In this document: positions 1 through 6,910 of the stretch, piece by piece | Numbering within the stretch: position 1 is the first letter of the stretch | Layout of the letters: the number at the start of each line of letters is the position of its first letter | NCBI GenBank assembly: GCA_965242915.1 | Contig: CBDETN010000006.1 | Coordinates: forward strand, 1-12,399 | From: CAJXII01 sp965242915 | Lineage (GTDB): Bacteria > Campylobacterota > Campylobacteria > Campylobacterales > Arcobacteraceae | Reading direction: 5' to 3' | DNA length: 12,399 bases | Position numbers and translations under genes: made by a program | The notes under the pieces: generated by a model | Database searches by the model: none | What the model saw: the letters and a program-made list of their open reading frames with translations, nothing else | What the model was told of the DNA's origin: nothing

Positions 1-693
1 TATTGATTTAAACTTTAAATCCCAAAATGAATAAACATTAATACCTCTGATATTTACCATGTCTGCTTCTGTTTTATTTCCAGTTACTGCTTCTGCTTCA
101 GGAACTAATCCATAATGAAAACCACCAATAAGTCTATCTGCAGTTATAGTTTTAGAAGCACTAATATAAAATGTACCATCTGCTTTTGCATAAATATAAT
201 AATCAGTACCAGCAGTTTTAGAACTACCAACTAAATTATCAGTTAAATTTAAAGCATAAGCATTATCAATAACTTCAATAGATACATCTCCAACTCTACA
301 ACTGAATCCTACTGGAATAGTCAATGCACTTGGACTTGTTTTTGTAAATAATACACTTTCAATATCAGGCTTTTCAAAGTTAAGAATAGTATTGCTAATC
401 TCAATATTTCCACCACCTAGAATTGAAGCACCACCAATAGTTTTAATACTTACACCACTTTCTAGTACATTTTGGTAAGGTGCTAACATATCAGCTATTT
501 TAATAACTTCTAAACCAGTAGCACCTCTAATTATCATATCGCCTTGTGCAACTAACAATTCTTGTACAGTTGTACCATCTTCGCCAGTCTCTAAAGCTTT
601 CGCTAAATAAACTAATGCTTTTGCATCTCCATCTGCTATCAAACCATTAATCTTGTTAATCAATGTTTGTTGAACTTCTGTTTTTGTTGCCAT
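1..693 (-). CDS. Mtd-like phage receptor-binding protein, N-terminal 231 codons (runs off left edge)
   Basis: The frame is open from an ATG at 691-693 to base 1 with no stop, so the C-terminus is missing. A good ribosome site (AAGGAG) lies just upstream of the ATG. Residues about 80-96 (VSIKTIGGASILGGGNIEIS) are typical of phage tail-tip and fibre proteins. Residues 161-195 (AGTDYYIYAKADGT, then LIGGFHYG) and 223-229 (FWDLKFK) match, in order and spacing, the stretch of BPP-1 Mtd reading AGTDYAIYVCDDGT, KVGGFHYAPG and LWDIKFRP, recalled from memory. In Mtd this segment leads directly into the C-type-lectin/formylglycine-enzyme-like fold that carries the variable residues and binds the host receptor. 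The likely role is host recognition at the tail tip. It is the last gene visible in the leftward virion operon, 44 bp after the fibre gene. Whether its missing end is diversified cannot be seen here. Confidence 0.8.
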   Translation of the reverse strand, partial: MATKTEVQQTLINKINGLIADGDAKALVYLAKALETGEDGTTVQELLVAQGDMIIRGATGLEVIKIADMLAPYQNVLESGVSIKTIGGASILGGGNIEISNTILNFEKPDIESVLFTKTSPSALTIPVGFSCRVGDVSIEVIDNAYALNLTDNLVGSSKTAGTDYYIYAKADGTFYISASKTITADRLIGGFHYGLVPEAEAVTGNKTEADMVNIRGINVYSFWDLKFKSI

Positions 694-737
694 TCTTTTC
701 TCCTTCTTTTAATTTAATTACTATCTACAAATGTATA

Positions 738-760
738 TTAAGTTGGAATACCCAACTCAA
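738..760 (-). other. Inverted repeat at fibre gene stop, possible weak attenuator
   Basis: TTAAGTTGG at 738-746 and CCAACTCAA at 752-760 pair as a 9-bp stem with one wobble and a 5-nt loop. It spans the stop codon of the fibre gene. On the transcribed minus strand the sequence after the stem is TATACATTTG rather than a U-run, so it is at most a weak terminator. It could reduce readthrough into the Mtd-like gene, or be chance. Confidence 0.3.
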
Positions 761-2081
761 TGTCCAACAATAAGTCGTCCACTTTTGAAGATGAATAAAC
801 AGTATCTGTTGACGTTGTCGTATCATCTATAATCTGACTGTTTTTTAAGTCACTACCATGAGTAACTGTAAATGTTTTAGTTGTATTATCTGTTAAAGTA
901 ATAGTATATGTATCAGTAGTTCCAGCACTACCATCTCCATTGGTTCTATTAATATCTAAGATACCTACACCAGTATCTCCTTTTCCAAATGGTACACCAT
1001 CAGTCCAATCTCCACTATCATCACTCTTTTTAAAATATACTTTTGTTGGTGCTTCATCTAAGCTAAGATATGCAAAACCTTGACTTGCTCCATCATAATT
1101 GCTTTTGTTTGCTAATGTTCCAGTTTTATCTACATTAAAGCTTTCTCCAATATCTCCCTTAGGACCTTTTGGAAGTCCAATAATAAAAGCACCAGTAGTA
1201 GGATTGTATGAAATAAAACTGCTTTCATTTGAAGCCAAATCTAAAGTAGTTGGTATGATTGCTAATAGTTGATCTCTTATATCTGCTGTTTCTTGTGCCT
1301 TAGTAATTGCAAGTTGTGCTTGTACTGGAGCATTTATAATTGCTGCTAAGTTTGCTTCAACATCTATAATTTTTTGCATATTTGTATAAAGTATCTCTAT
1401 CTTCGATCTTGTGTTATATAGATATTGAATTTCATCTTCTTTATCAGCAAGTGCAATAATCTTATCTATTCTTTGACCAAGTGCAATTACATCATCGATA
1501 CGATTTGCTAATGTTTGCAAAGATGATGTAGTCTTTGCCCAGTAATAAAATGAATTAATAGATGATGCAGTACCACTATAAACATTTAAAATAAGTCTAT
1601 CAATGTTTGAAGTTCTACCATCTGTATCTCTAAATCTTATTAGTTGTGGACTAGTTCCTATTTCATCTTCAACCGTAACCTCTGTATTGATAACACTATC
1701 AATAAATAATTGTGAATTAACAATATAATTTTTAATATCTGCATGACTAGTTAATTCTAAAATAGAAGTTGAACCATCATCATTTAGAGTTGTAAAATTA
1801 ATTTCTAATTGTACGCCATCATTCAAGGTAATAGTTACACTTTCATATGATACATGAGTATCTTCACTTAAATTATTAAGTGCTAAGTTAATATCTATTT
1901 TTCTATTACCTAAATAATTTGACTTTTTAAGGTCTGCTGTTATTAGTGCAATGTCTAATTGTGTTAGCTCTTCTAGTGTGTTAATTGACTCTTCATTAAA
2001 TAATTCTTTTGCTTCAATTATGACTTGTAGGTTTGCTACTAATTGATTTACGTTTTGTATAAAGCTTGTATTCTCAGCCAT
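738..2081 (-). CDS. Phage tail fibre protein with collagen-like segment
   Basis: This 447-residue protein is a probable tail fibre or tail-tip structural component. The N-terminal 200 residues have no family I recognise. The middle (about 200-285) is rich in heptad-like isoleucine and alanine (RIDDVIALGQRIDKIIALAD), suggesting a trimeric coiled coil. Residues about 305-315 contain a short collagen-like GPKGDIGESF. This is followed by the common fibre module DKTGTLANKSNYDGASQGFA and GDWTDGVPFGKGDTG, then a GTTDTYTITLTDNTTKTFTV repeat unit, and the protein ends VYSSSKVDDLL. These modules are frequent in phage fibres. The ATG at 2079-2081 has a GGAGGG ribosome site lying inside the end of the upstream gene, and the two genes overlap by 8 bp, indicating translational coupling. 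It lies directly before the Mtd-like gene, so it may form the shaft that carries that adhesin (inference). Confidence 0.75.
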   Translation of the reverse strand: MAENTSFIQNVNQLVANLQVIIEAKELFNEESINTLEELTQLDIALITADLKKSNYLGNRKIDINLALNNLSEDTHVSYESVTITLNDGVQLEINFTTLNDDGSTSILELTSHADIKNYIVNSQLFIDSVINTEVTVEDEIGTSPQLIRFRDTDGRTSNIDRLILNVYSGTASSINSFYYWAKTTSSLQTLANRIDDVIALGQRIDKIIALADKEDEIQYLYNTRSKIEILYTNMQKIIDVEANLAAIINAPVQAQLAITKAQETADIRDQLLAIIPTTLDLASNESSFISYNPTTGAFIIGLPKGPKGDIGESFNVDKTGTLANKSNYDGASQGFAYLSLDEAPTKVYFKKSDDSGDWTDGVPFGKGDTGVGILDINRTNGDGSAGTTDTYTITLTDNTTKTFTVTHGSDLKNSQIIDDTTTSTDTVYSSSKVDDLLLDIELGIPT

Positions 2082-2733
2082 TTAACCCTCCTAGATATAT
2101 ATCAAGTGCTTCATACACTTCATCATCATTATTTCCACTTGCCTGATATTCCAAATACTTATCTATATTTTGTATATCACTTTTACTAAGTTTCAACACT
2201 AACCCACTTAAATACAATCCAAGATTTACTATAAAACTCTCATCCCAAGTATATACATACCCTTGAATTGTTTTAGTTTTAGTTGTATATATATTTATAT
2301 ATCCGTGAATATACAAAGAATTTTCGCTTCTACTCTTTTTTAAGTCCAGCTTACCACTTTGTATATCTCTATATCGTTGCCATTGATAATTATTGATTAT
2401 GGTATCTGCTTCATTTTGATGGTCTTTTTTCTTTGCATCTTTAGATATTTTTGAAGCTACTAGATAGCTAACTGCATATACAAGTGTCTCATCCATATCT
2501 ATAATATCATCAGCATTTTGTGATAAGTTAGGCACTCGTATAAATAGTTCATCTTCAACAACTGTTAAAATATCATCTTCTATATTTGAACTAAGCAGTA
2601 TAAGTGGCTCACATTGAATAGCCACTTGTTCTAAACATTGAAGTATTATAGGTTTTAATTTATCATCGTCGGTTACAAATTTACCACCACTCATAATCTC
2701 ATCTAAATGAGTTTTAAAATCTACATACTTCAT
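2074..2733 (-). CDS. Putative phage head-tail connector/adaptor protein
   Basis: The 219-residue product has no motif I can name with certainty. It lies directly after the major capsid gene (8-bp gap) and before the fibre gene, the usual place for a head completion or connector protein. The N-terminal half fits that: residues about 75-120 (DMDETLVYAVSYLVASKISKD, then DTIINNYQWQRY) resemble the helical core of gp6-like connectors, where an all-alpha bundle docks on the portal ring. The C-terminal half is acidic at its end (NNDDEVYEALDIYLGG). The start ATG at 2731-2733 has only a weak ribosome site, so translation is probably coupled to the capsid gene. The function is inferred from position, size and helical character; a tail protein is the main alternative. 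Confidence 0.5.
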   Translation of the reverse strand: MKYVDFKTHLDEIMSGGKFVTDDDKLKPIILQCLEQVAIQCEPLILLSSNIEDDILTVVEDELFIRVPNLSQNADDIIDMDETLVYAVSYLVASKISKDAKKKDHQNEADTIINNYQWQRYRDIQSGKLDLKKSRSENSLYIHGYINIYTTKTKTIQGYVYTWDESFIVNLGLYLSGLVLKLSKSDIQNIDKYLEYQASGNNDDEVYEALDIYLGGLNG

Positions 2734-2741
2734 AACTTTAC

Positions 2742-3659
2742 TTACACACCTAAGTTATCAAGTAAAGTTACACCATAAGGATTATTTACTCGTAGCGTTA
2801 GTTCAGTGATCAACTCTTTTTCAACAGCATCTTTACTTCGACCAAGTTCATAAGCTCTTGTTAATCTTCCATAAACTAAAACTAAAGATGGTATATTTAC
2901 ACCGATAAGTTGAGTAGATGTAATAAAAGGGCTTAATATGATTTTCACATTTGGAGCATAAGATAAATTCTTAATCTCTGTATAGTTTGTCATTTTAAGT
3001 ACATTTCCACCTTGACCAATTCTCATTTTAGCATCAAGTAAATCATCAATAATATCTTTTTGAATATCACTACAGAATATATGAGTAACTGGTACACCTT
3101 TTTTATAACCAATTTTAAGCATCTCTCTAAGTTTAGCCATAGTCAAAGTATTACCTCCACCATCTTCAGTAGTTTCAGCAGTAGCCCAATGTAAAAGTCC
3201 ACCCATTTTACCAGCAACTGGTGTAGCATTACTTTCATCTCTTTGTACTGGTGCTTGTGATTTAAACATAACAATTTCTATAGTTTTTCTTTGCTTTTTA
3301 AGTTTTAAAGCACCTTGTCTTTGCATCTCTGCTTGACCTTCAGTAGTTTTAGCATCTTCAGCCGAACCAGTTACACCATAAGTATCTTTGATGATTTGAT
3401 AGTGATTTTCACTAGTACCAAGTACATTAGTTGTAGCATCAGCTGGTGCAGACCCCTCATGATGTGCATTAGTTGTATCTCCATCATCAGCAGTTTCATA
3501 TTGCCATTGATGACCCATAATAAGTTTTGATGTACTAATAGGTACAGCTTTTGGTATCATACTAAAAAGTGGTGTTTCATTAAACCCAACTTTTGCGATT
3601 GATTTAACTAAGTCAGCTTGACCACCTTGCATATTTTCTAAGAATAAAATTCCATTCAT
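2742..3659 (-). CDS. SU10-type (DUF5309) major capsid protein
   Basis: This 305-residue protein is the probable major head protein. The order of motifs fits the SU10 major capsid family (DUF5309): a hydrophobic N-arm with FLENMQGG, then SKLIMGHQWQYETADD near residue 45, then a small-residue-rich loop (HHEGSAPADATTN), then NHYQIIKDTYGVTGSAEDA (about 85-103), then a long charged helix LKLKKQRKTIEIVMF. The C-terminal part has the expected beta-rich core (HIFCSDIQKDIID, YGRLTRAYELGRSKD) and ends NNPYGVTLLDNLGV. The HK97 fold is established for this family; assignment rests on my reading of the motifs. An AAAGGA ribosome site precedes the ATG. It follows the probable scaffold by 28 bp, the usual scaffold-capsid order. 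Confidence 0.85.
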   Translation of the reverse strand: MNGILFLENMQGGQADLVKSIAKVGFNETPLFSMIPKAVPISTSKLIMGHQWQYETADDGDTTNAHHEGSAPADATTNVLGTSENHYQIIKDTYGVTGSAEDAKTTEGQAEMQRQGALKLKKQRKTIEIVMFKSQAPVQRDESNATPVAGKMGGLLHWATAETTEDGGGNTLTMAKLREMLKIGYKKGVPVTHIFCSDIQKDIIDDLLDAKMRIGQGGNVLKMTNYTEIKNLSYAPNVKIILSPFITSTQLIGVNIPSLVLVYGRLTRAYELGRSKDAVEKELITELTLRVNNPYGVTLLDNLGV

Positions 3660-3687
3660 ATTAAAATCCTTTTATTTTTTCACTTTT

Positions 3688-4242
3688 TTATAAGTGTTTT
3701 CCATAGACTTGAAGCTCATCTTCTACAGATAACCATTTACCGTCCTTAACTTTTTCAAGCACCTCTTCACTTCTATCCACTGGAGCGATATTTCTACCAA
3801 AGGCAGGATTATCGTTATCCACTTCTTTGTGAGCAAACTCATTTAACCAAACATTTTCCCAACCAACTGGATTGTTAAGCATATTTGCTTTGTCAGGATT
3901 AGTTTTGTTTAGTTCAGTTAAATACTCTTTAACTTTGTTGCTATCAAAACCATTGTGTTTATCCCCCAACTCTTTGATAGCATTAGAAGTTGCAGTTTCA
4001 CTCTCTCTAGCAGTTTTATCAGCAGTTAGCTCATCTACTTGCTTTTGAAGTTTGTCTACATCACTTTTACTATCTTCATTAGTATTATTCTCTTTTTCTT
4101 TTGAAGTTTTGTCTGTACTATCTCCAATATCAACATCTCCAATATCAACATCTCCATCTCCACCATTACCAGCACCATCTCCATCTACTATGAAGTGATT
4201 AAACATTACAAATGCAAATAAAAAGCTATACCACTTTTTCAT
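3688..4242 (-). CDS. Probable phage scaffolding protein
   Basis: A 184-residue acidic protein directly upstream of the major capsid gene, the expected place, size and composition for an internal scaffold. The first 20 residues (MKKWYSFLFAFVMFNHFIVD) are hydrophobic and are followed by DGDGAGNGGDG. This resembles the NLQLFAEG-type start common in phage head-morphogenesis proteins and is probably not a secretion signal. Residues about 30-80 are acidic and low-complexity with a VDIGD repeat, then a predicted coiled coil (SDVDKLQKQVDELTADK). The C-terminal half holds NPVGWENVWLNEFAHK and ends in a short basic and hydrophobic tail (LQVYGKHL), which could be the capsid-binding part. The ATG at 4240-4242 has a GGAG site and shares one base with the previous stop (taATG). 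Identification is by context. Confidence 0.6.
   Translation of the reverse strand: MKKWYSFLFAFVMFNHFIVDGDGAGNGGDGDVDIGDVDIGDSTDKTSKEKENNTNEDSKSDVDKLQKQVDELTADKTARESETATSNAIKELGDKHNGFDSNKVKEYLTELNKTNPDKANMLNNPVGWENVWLNEFAHKEVDNDNPAFGRNIAPVDRSEEVLEKVKDGKWLSVEDELQVYGKHL
4121..4150. repeat. 15-bp tandem repeat, two copies
   Basis: TCTCCAATATCAACA occurs at 4121-4135 and again at 4136-4150, inside the acidic low-complexity part of the probable scaffold, where it encodes two copies of VDIGD. The unit is a multiple of three, so copy-number change would keep the frame. Confidence 0.85.
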
Positions 4243-4532
4243 TATTCATCTCCACTTGCTTCATCAGTATCAGCTGGTGTTTCATCATCTGTACCATTTG
4301 TATCTGCTTCAATTTTTTCAGCTTCTAACTTTTCTGCTTCAAGTCTTGCAGTTTTTTGTGTTTTAGTTTCAGTAGTTTTTTTAGGTGCAATACTGATAAC
4401 TTTAGTTGCTAAATCTTGAATAAGTCTATCTCCTTTTTTAGCTTTACACATAGACCGTACACCTTTGTCAGTTTCAACGATACCACTTGTGTGAACTTCT
4501 TTAACTATTCCCAACTCTTTAATTTTTGCCAT
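4242..4532 (-). CDS. Small charged phage protein between portal and scaffold
   Basis: Read as 96 residues from the ATG at 4530-4532, which has a strong AAGGAG ribosome site at the right distance. An in-frame ATG at 4557-4559 would add nine residues but has no such site. The N-terminal 55 residues look folded (KELGIVKEVHTSGIVETDKG, then KKGDRLIQDLATKVISI). The rest is a charged helix with alternating ARLEAEKLEAEKIEAD, ending in an acidic tail (DDETPADTDEASGDE). I do not recognise the family. Its place between portal and scaffold suggests a role in head assembly, perhaps a scaffold partner or a head-decoration or linker protein. Its stop overlaps the next start by one base. Confidence 0.65.
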   Translation of the reverse strand: MAKIKELGIVKEVHTSGIVETDKGVRSMCKAKKGDRLIQDLATKVISIAPKKTTETKTQKTARLEAEKLEAEKIEADTNGTDDETPADTDEASGDE

Positions 4533-4599
4533 TTTGACACTCCTTATTTTTTTTATCATTTATATGATGACAGATTAACTTTGCTAAAATGTCGTAACA

Positions 4600-5412
4600 T
4601 TAAAGCCCACCATCTGCCAATTTTTGCTTATCTATATCTTCTTGTGTAGGTTGTGCATCTTCCACTTCTTTTTCAACTTCTTTAAACAAATCATTTAAGT
4701 CAGTATCTTCCCCAACTCTCATATCAAGTATTTTTTTAAGTAATTTTTCCACTACCTCAGTTCTGATATTTGGATTTTGTGAAGTCATTTGATAGATACC
4801 AAGTAAATCATTTATCTTTTTTTCTTTATCAAGTGTCATACCAAAGTTAATTTGTAAATCATAATCTATATCATCACGATTACCTTTTTTTCCAAAAGGA
4901 AATTCTTTACCAGTTATAGAATTGATAGTGGCATCAGAAGCATTTTTAAATACAAGTTTTACCCAAGTCTTAGCCCAATGTTCAAATAGTGTCTCTTTGA
5001 TTAACATTATCATCTCTTCTATTCTCATGCTACTATTACTATTTACCACAGCTAATGCTGTAGCACTTCTTCTATCACTAGCATTAGTTTGACCCTCTTG
5101 AATAGAGTTCACACCTACAGCACTTTGCATATCTCCAGCTAAAATAGACAAATCAGCATTAAGTGGATATTCACTAGGAGTTGGTATAAATTTAATCTGA
5201 TCTATCTCTCCATCAACTTTAATCCTTGTCCCAGCGCCCATAGTTAAATCTTTAGGATTTACTTTTGCACCAGCACCAACTAGGATAGATGGATTTAGAT
5301 TTTCTTCTTGAATATCGTTTTTTAAATTTCTTTTTTGATTTAGTTCTTTTTGTAAGTCGCCAAGTAGTTCAGGTATATCTCCACCATAGCAAAGTATTTC
5401 ATCTTTTCGCAC
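4600..5412 (-). CDS. Phage portal protein, C-terminal part (separated by frameshift)
   Basis: A 270-codon frame that carries the second half of the portal protein. Residues near the start (CYGGDIPELLGDLQKELNQKRNLKNDI) and those around 90-135 (DMQSAVGVNSIQEGQ, SDRRSATALAVVN, SSMRIEEMIMLIKETLFEHW) are typical of the portal core, including the long helices that line the DNA channel. The frame has no credible start of its own: the only candidate near the beginning is GTG at 5410-5412, with no ribosome site. It is therefore the continuation of the 5340-6182 frame, lost through one base. A single extra A in the AAAA at 5404-5407 would join the two into one protein of about 527 residues. The last 30 residues are acidic. 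As it stands the gene is disrupted unless ribosomes shift. Confidence 0.8.
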   Translation of the reverse strand: MRKDEILCYGGDIPELLGDLQKELNQKRNLKNDIQEENLNPSILVGAGAKVNPKDLTMGAGTRIKVDGEIDQIKFIPTPSEYPLNADLSILAGDMQSAVGVNSIQEGQTNASDRRSATALAVVNSNSSMRIEEMIMLIKETLFEHWAKTWVKLVFKNASDATINSITGKEFPFGKKGNRDDIDYDLQINFGMTLDKEKKINDLLGIYQMTSQNPNIRTEVVEKLLKKILDMRVGEDTDLNDLFKEVEKEVEDAQPTQEDIDKQKLADGGL

Positions 5413-6182
5413 TTCATTTCAATAGCTGGTAATTTATCCAAAGCATATCCATACTGAAATGGGAGAGTTTGAAAAGTAGCCACACGAACCAAAACACCAT
5501 CTATAAAAGTTTTACTATCATAACCACCATCCATATTCAACATATAGATAACTTTGATAGTTTTTCTTTTACGATCATTGATATTTTCATTATCTTTAAA
5601 AATCTTTTTATAGATTTTCTTTTCATTGTAAAATTTAGAGTTGATTTTTTGTTTGATTACTAAATTACTTTCATAATGTTTATATGCTATAGATTGAATA
5701 TCATCAATATTTACACATTCATTATCAAAAGCAATATCAGTTATTGGTATATGTGTAGTGATCACTTTCTTTTTAGACTTATCCCAATGAGTTATAACCA
5801 CACCCATTTTATATAAAAGTGAAGATAAAAAAGCCTTAGATAGCTCTTTATTTGGTTTTAATTTGTTGTAGTAGTATTTGATTACTTTGTTTCTATCAGT
5901 CCATAAGTCGCTTTCATCTTCCCCAATAGGGATAATCTCAATAGGATTACCACTTCCAAAAAATGCAGTCGTAAATATAGCCTTAATAATATTTGTAGTA
6001 TTGCGGATAGCTGGTATAAAAAGCTTACTTCGTTTTTTCTTTTTTAATTTGTCTAGTTGCTCTTCACTATGTTCAGCTTTATAAAGTCGCTCACTTTCAA
6101 GCCAAGTATCTGTAAGTAGTTCTTGCTTAGCAAATAGTTTATCAAACCGAACTTCGTCTTTGTCTTTCTTTTCATCACCCAT
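5340..6182 (-). CDS. Phage portal protein, N-terminal part (frameshifted end)
   Basis: First half of the portal protein, the dodecameric ring at the head vertex through which DNA is packaged. Residues 1-80 include a basic segment (KLKKKKRSKLFIPAIRN) and AIFTTAFFGSGNPIEIIP. Residues about 85-215 carry the SPP1-like or podovirus-like wing region (YYYNKLKPNKELSKAFLSS, YKMGVVITHWDKSKKKV). The recognisable portal reading ends at about residue 259 (LPAIEMKCEK). The last 21 residues (MKYFAMVEIYLNYLATYKKN) are out-of-frame, because the portal sequence continues in the -1 frame (4600-5412). The ATG has an AGGATA ribosome site and follows a candidate promoter at 6213-6242. No terminase lies upstream, which is unusual because terminase genes normally precede the portal. 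Confidence 0.8.
   Translation of the reverse strand: MGDEKKDKDEVRFDKLFAKQELLTDTWLESERLYKAEHSEEQLDKLKKKKRSKLFIPAIRNTTNIIKAIFTTAFFGSGNPIEIIPIGEDESDLWTDRNKVIKYYYNKLKPNKELSKAFLSSLLYKMGVVITHWDKSKKKVITTHIPITDIAFDNECVNIDDIQSIAYKHYESNLVIKQKINSKFYNEKKIYKKIFKDNENINDRKRKTIKVIYMLNMDGGYDSKTFIDGVLVRVATFQTLPFQYGYALDKLPAIEMKCEKMKYFAMVEIYLNYLATYKKN
5403..5408 (-). other. Frameshift point in portal gene
   Basis: On the coding strand the zero frame reads TGC GAA AAG ATG and the portal sequence resumes in the -1 frame as AAA GAT GAA ATA. Adding one A to the four-A run restores a continuous portal. A-AAG can be slippery, but GAA re-pairing to CGA is poor, so this is not a strong programmed site. Confidence 0.7.
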
Positions 6183-6212
6183 AATATATCCTAAATATTA
6201 ATTTAGAAATAT

Positions 6213-6242
6213 ATTATAATTATAGCTTTGCTATTTTGTCAT
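6213..6242 (-). promoter_or_regulatory. Candidate leftward promoter of the virion genes
   Basis: On the minus strand two adjacent perfect TATAAT boxes lie at 6219-6224 and 6213-6218. An ATGACA (6237-6242) stands 18 bp upstream of the second and could act as a -35. A perfect palindrome TAGC-AAA-GCTA overlaps it (6223-6233) and shares the TAGCAA core with the repeats in the main control region. This placement, directly before the portal gene, would let virion genes be expressed separately from the regulator. AT-rich DNA gives many chance -10 boxes, so the call is tentative. Confidence 0.4.
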
Positions 6243-6445
6243 AAGTTATTATGAAAACTTTTATATTTAGTTTGAGCATTTCCATTTGGGTCAAGTATCT
6301 CAATATCGCTAAGTGCTTTATCTTCATACCAAAATATATCATCAGCACTATCATATCTCATAAACTTCTTAGGAAATTCAATAATATCTCCATTTGGTAT
6401 AGTTGCTTTTATAATACAATCTTCTATTTTAAAATCATTTTCCAT
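6239..6445 (-). CDS. Small unknown phage protein
   Basis: A 68-residue product that I do not recognise. It reads MENDFKIEDCIIKATIPNGD, then IEFPKKFMRYDSADDIFWYEDKALSDIEILD, and looks like a small mostly beta fold with several aromatic residues. The ATG has a GAGGAT ribosome site and overlaps the end of the helix-turn-helix regulator by 11 bp, so the two are co-translated. It could be a partner of the regulator or a small virion or control protein; nothing in the sequence decides this. Confidence 0.6.
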   Translation of the reverse strand: MENDFKIEDCIIKATIPNGDIIEFPKKFMRYDSADDIFWYEDKALSDIEILDPNGNAQTKYKSFHNNL

Positions 6446-6755
6446 ATTTTATATCCTCAATTTCCTTAACCCTACTAGCTAAATCTTGAACTGTTTTATA
6501 TAGTTCATCATATTCCATAGCTTTTTTATCTTCCCCAGTCAAATCAAATTGAGCAGTCATTACACCACGGTTAAAAAATAACCAGCACGGATTTATACAA
6601 AATTCTTTTTCAAGTAATAGTGCAAAATATATTGAAATTTGTTTTCTTCCTGCCGACATATTACTAATATCGTGAGATTTTACTCCTAGTTCTTTTGCCA
6701 AATCGGTATGAGACAGTCCTGTACTTCTAATTGCTTTTTTAAATCTTTCAATCAT
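6435..6755 (-). CDS. Cro/CI-like helix-turn-helix (XRE) regulator
   Basis: A 106-residue DNA-binding protein. Residues 1-60 form a typical XRE domain: the HTH is about residues 13-40 (LSHTDLAKELGVKSHDISNMSAGRKQ), then SIYFALLLEKEF, then CINPCWLFFNRGVM, which corresponds to the family's 'NP-x-WL' end of domain. The C-terminal 30 residues (YDELYKTVQDLASRVKEIED) look like a coiled coil for dimer formation. There is no LexA-type S24 peptidase domain, so SOS-type self-cleavage is not expected. It is divergent from the replication genes, and the gap between them has repeated half-sites, which is where a lysogeny repressor would act. The ATG has an AGGGAT ribosome site. It heads the virion gene block, so it could also act as an early-to-late switch protein. 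Confidence 0.8.
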   Translation of the reverse strand: MIERFKKAIRSTGLSHTDLAKELGVKSHDISNMSAGRKQISIYFALLLEKEFCINPCWLFFNRGVMTAQFDLTGEDKKAMEYDELYKTVQDLASRVKEIEDIKYGK

Positions 6756-6910
6756 ATTATATCCCTAATTGCTAAAAATATCATTATATTTAAAATAAAT
6801 AGCAATATTAAGATACCTTTCAGCAATATTGATATATTATTCTTAAATTGTTATTTATTACATTATTTAATAGATTATAGCACTTTCCAACAATAAAAAG
6901 GATTAAATTT
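6756..6910. promoter_or_regulatory. Divergent control region with operator-like repeats
   Basis: This 155-bp gap separates the leftward regulator from the rightward replication genes. AGCAATATT occurs as exact direct repeats at 6801-6809 and 6822-6830, 21 bp apart (two helical turns), and the core appears inverted as AATTGCT at 6767-6773. A possible leftward promoter is TTAATA (6806-6811) and TATAAT (6783-6788), 17-bp spacer, overlapping the first repeat. A possible rightward promoter is TTGTTA (6848-6853) and TAGATT (6871-6876), also with a 17-bp spacer. The arrangement fits a repressor operator, with the HTH protein as the natural ligand, but the binding is inferred. Confidence 0.55.

Noticed and set aside
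3315..3530. Plus-strand ORF of 71 codons opposite the capsid gene
   Set aside because: It is antisense to a well-supported capsid gene, has a hydrophobic Ser/Ile-rich shadow composition and no ribosome site.
3680..3695. Short palindrome CACTT/AAGTG at the scaffold stop, considered as terminator
   Set aside because: Only five pairs, followed on the transcribed strand by A-rich rather than U-rich sequence.
4533..4559. Upstream ATG at 4557-4559 as start of the small charged protein
   Set aside because: The ATG at 4530-4532 has a strong AAGGAG site; the upstream one has none.
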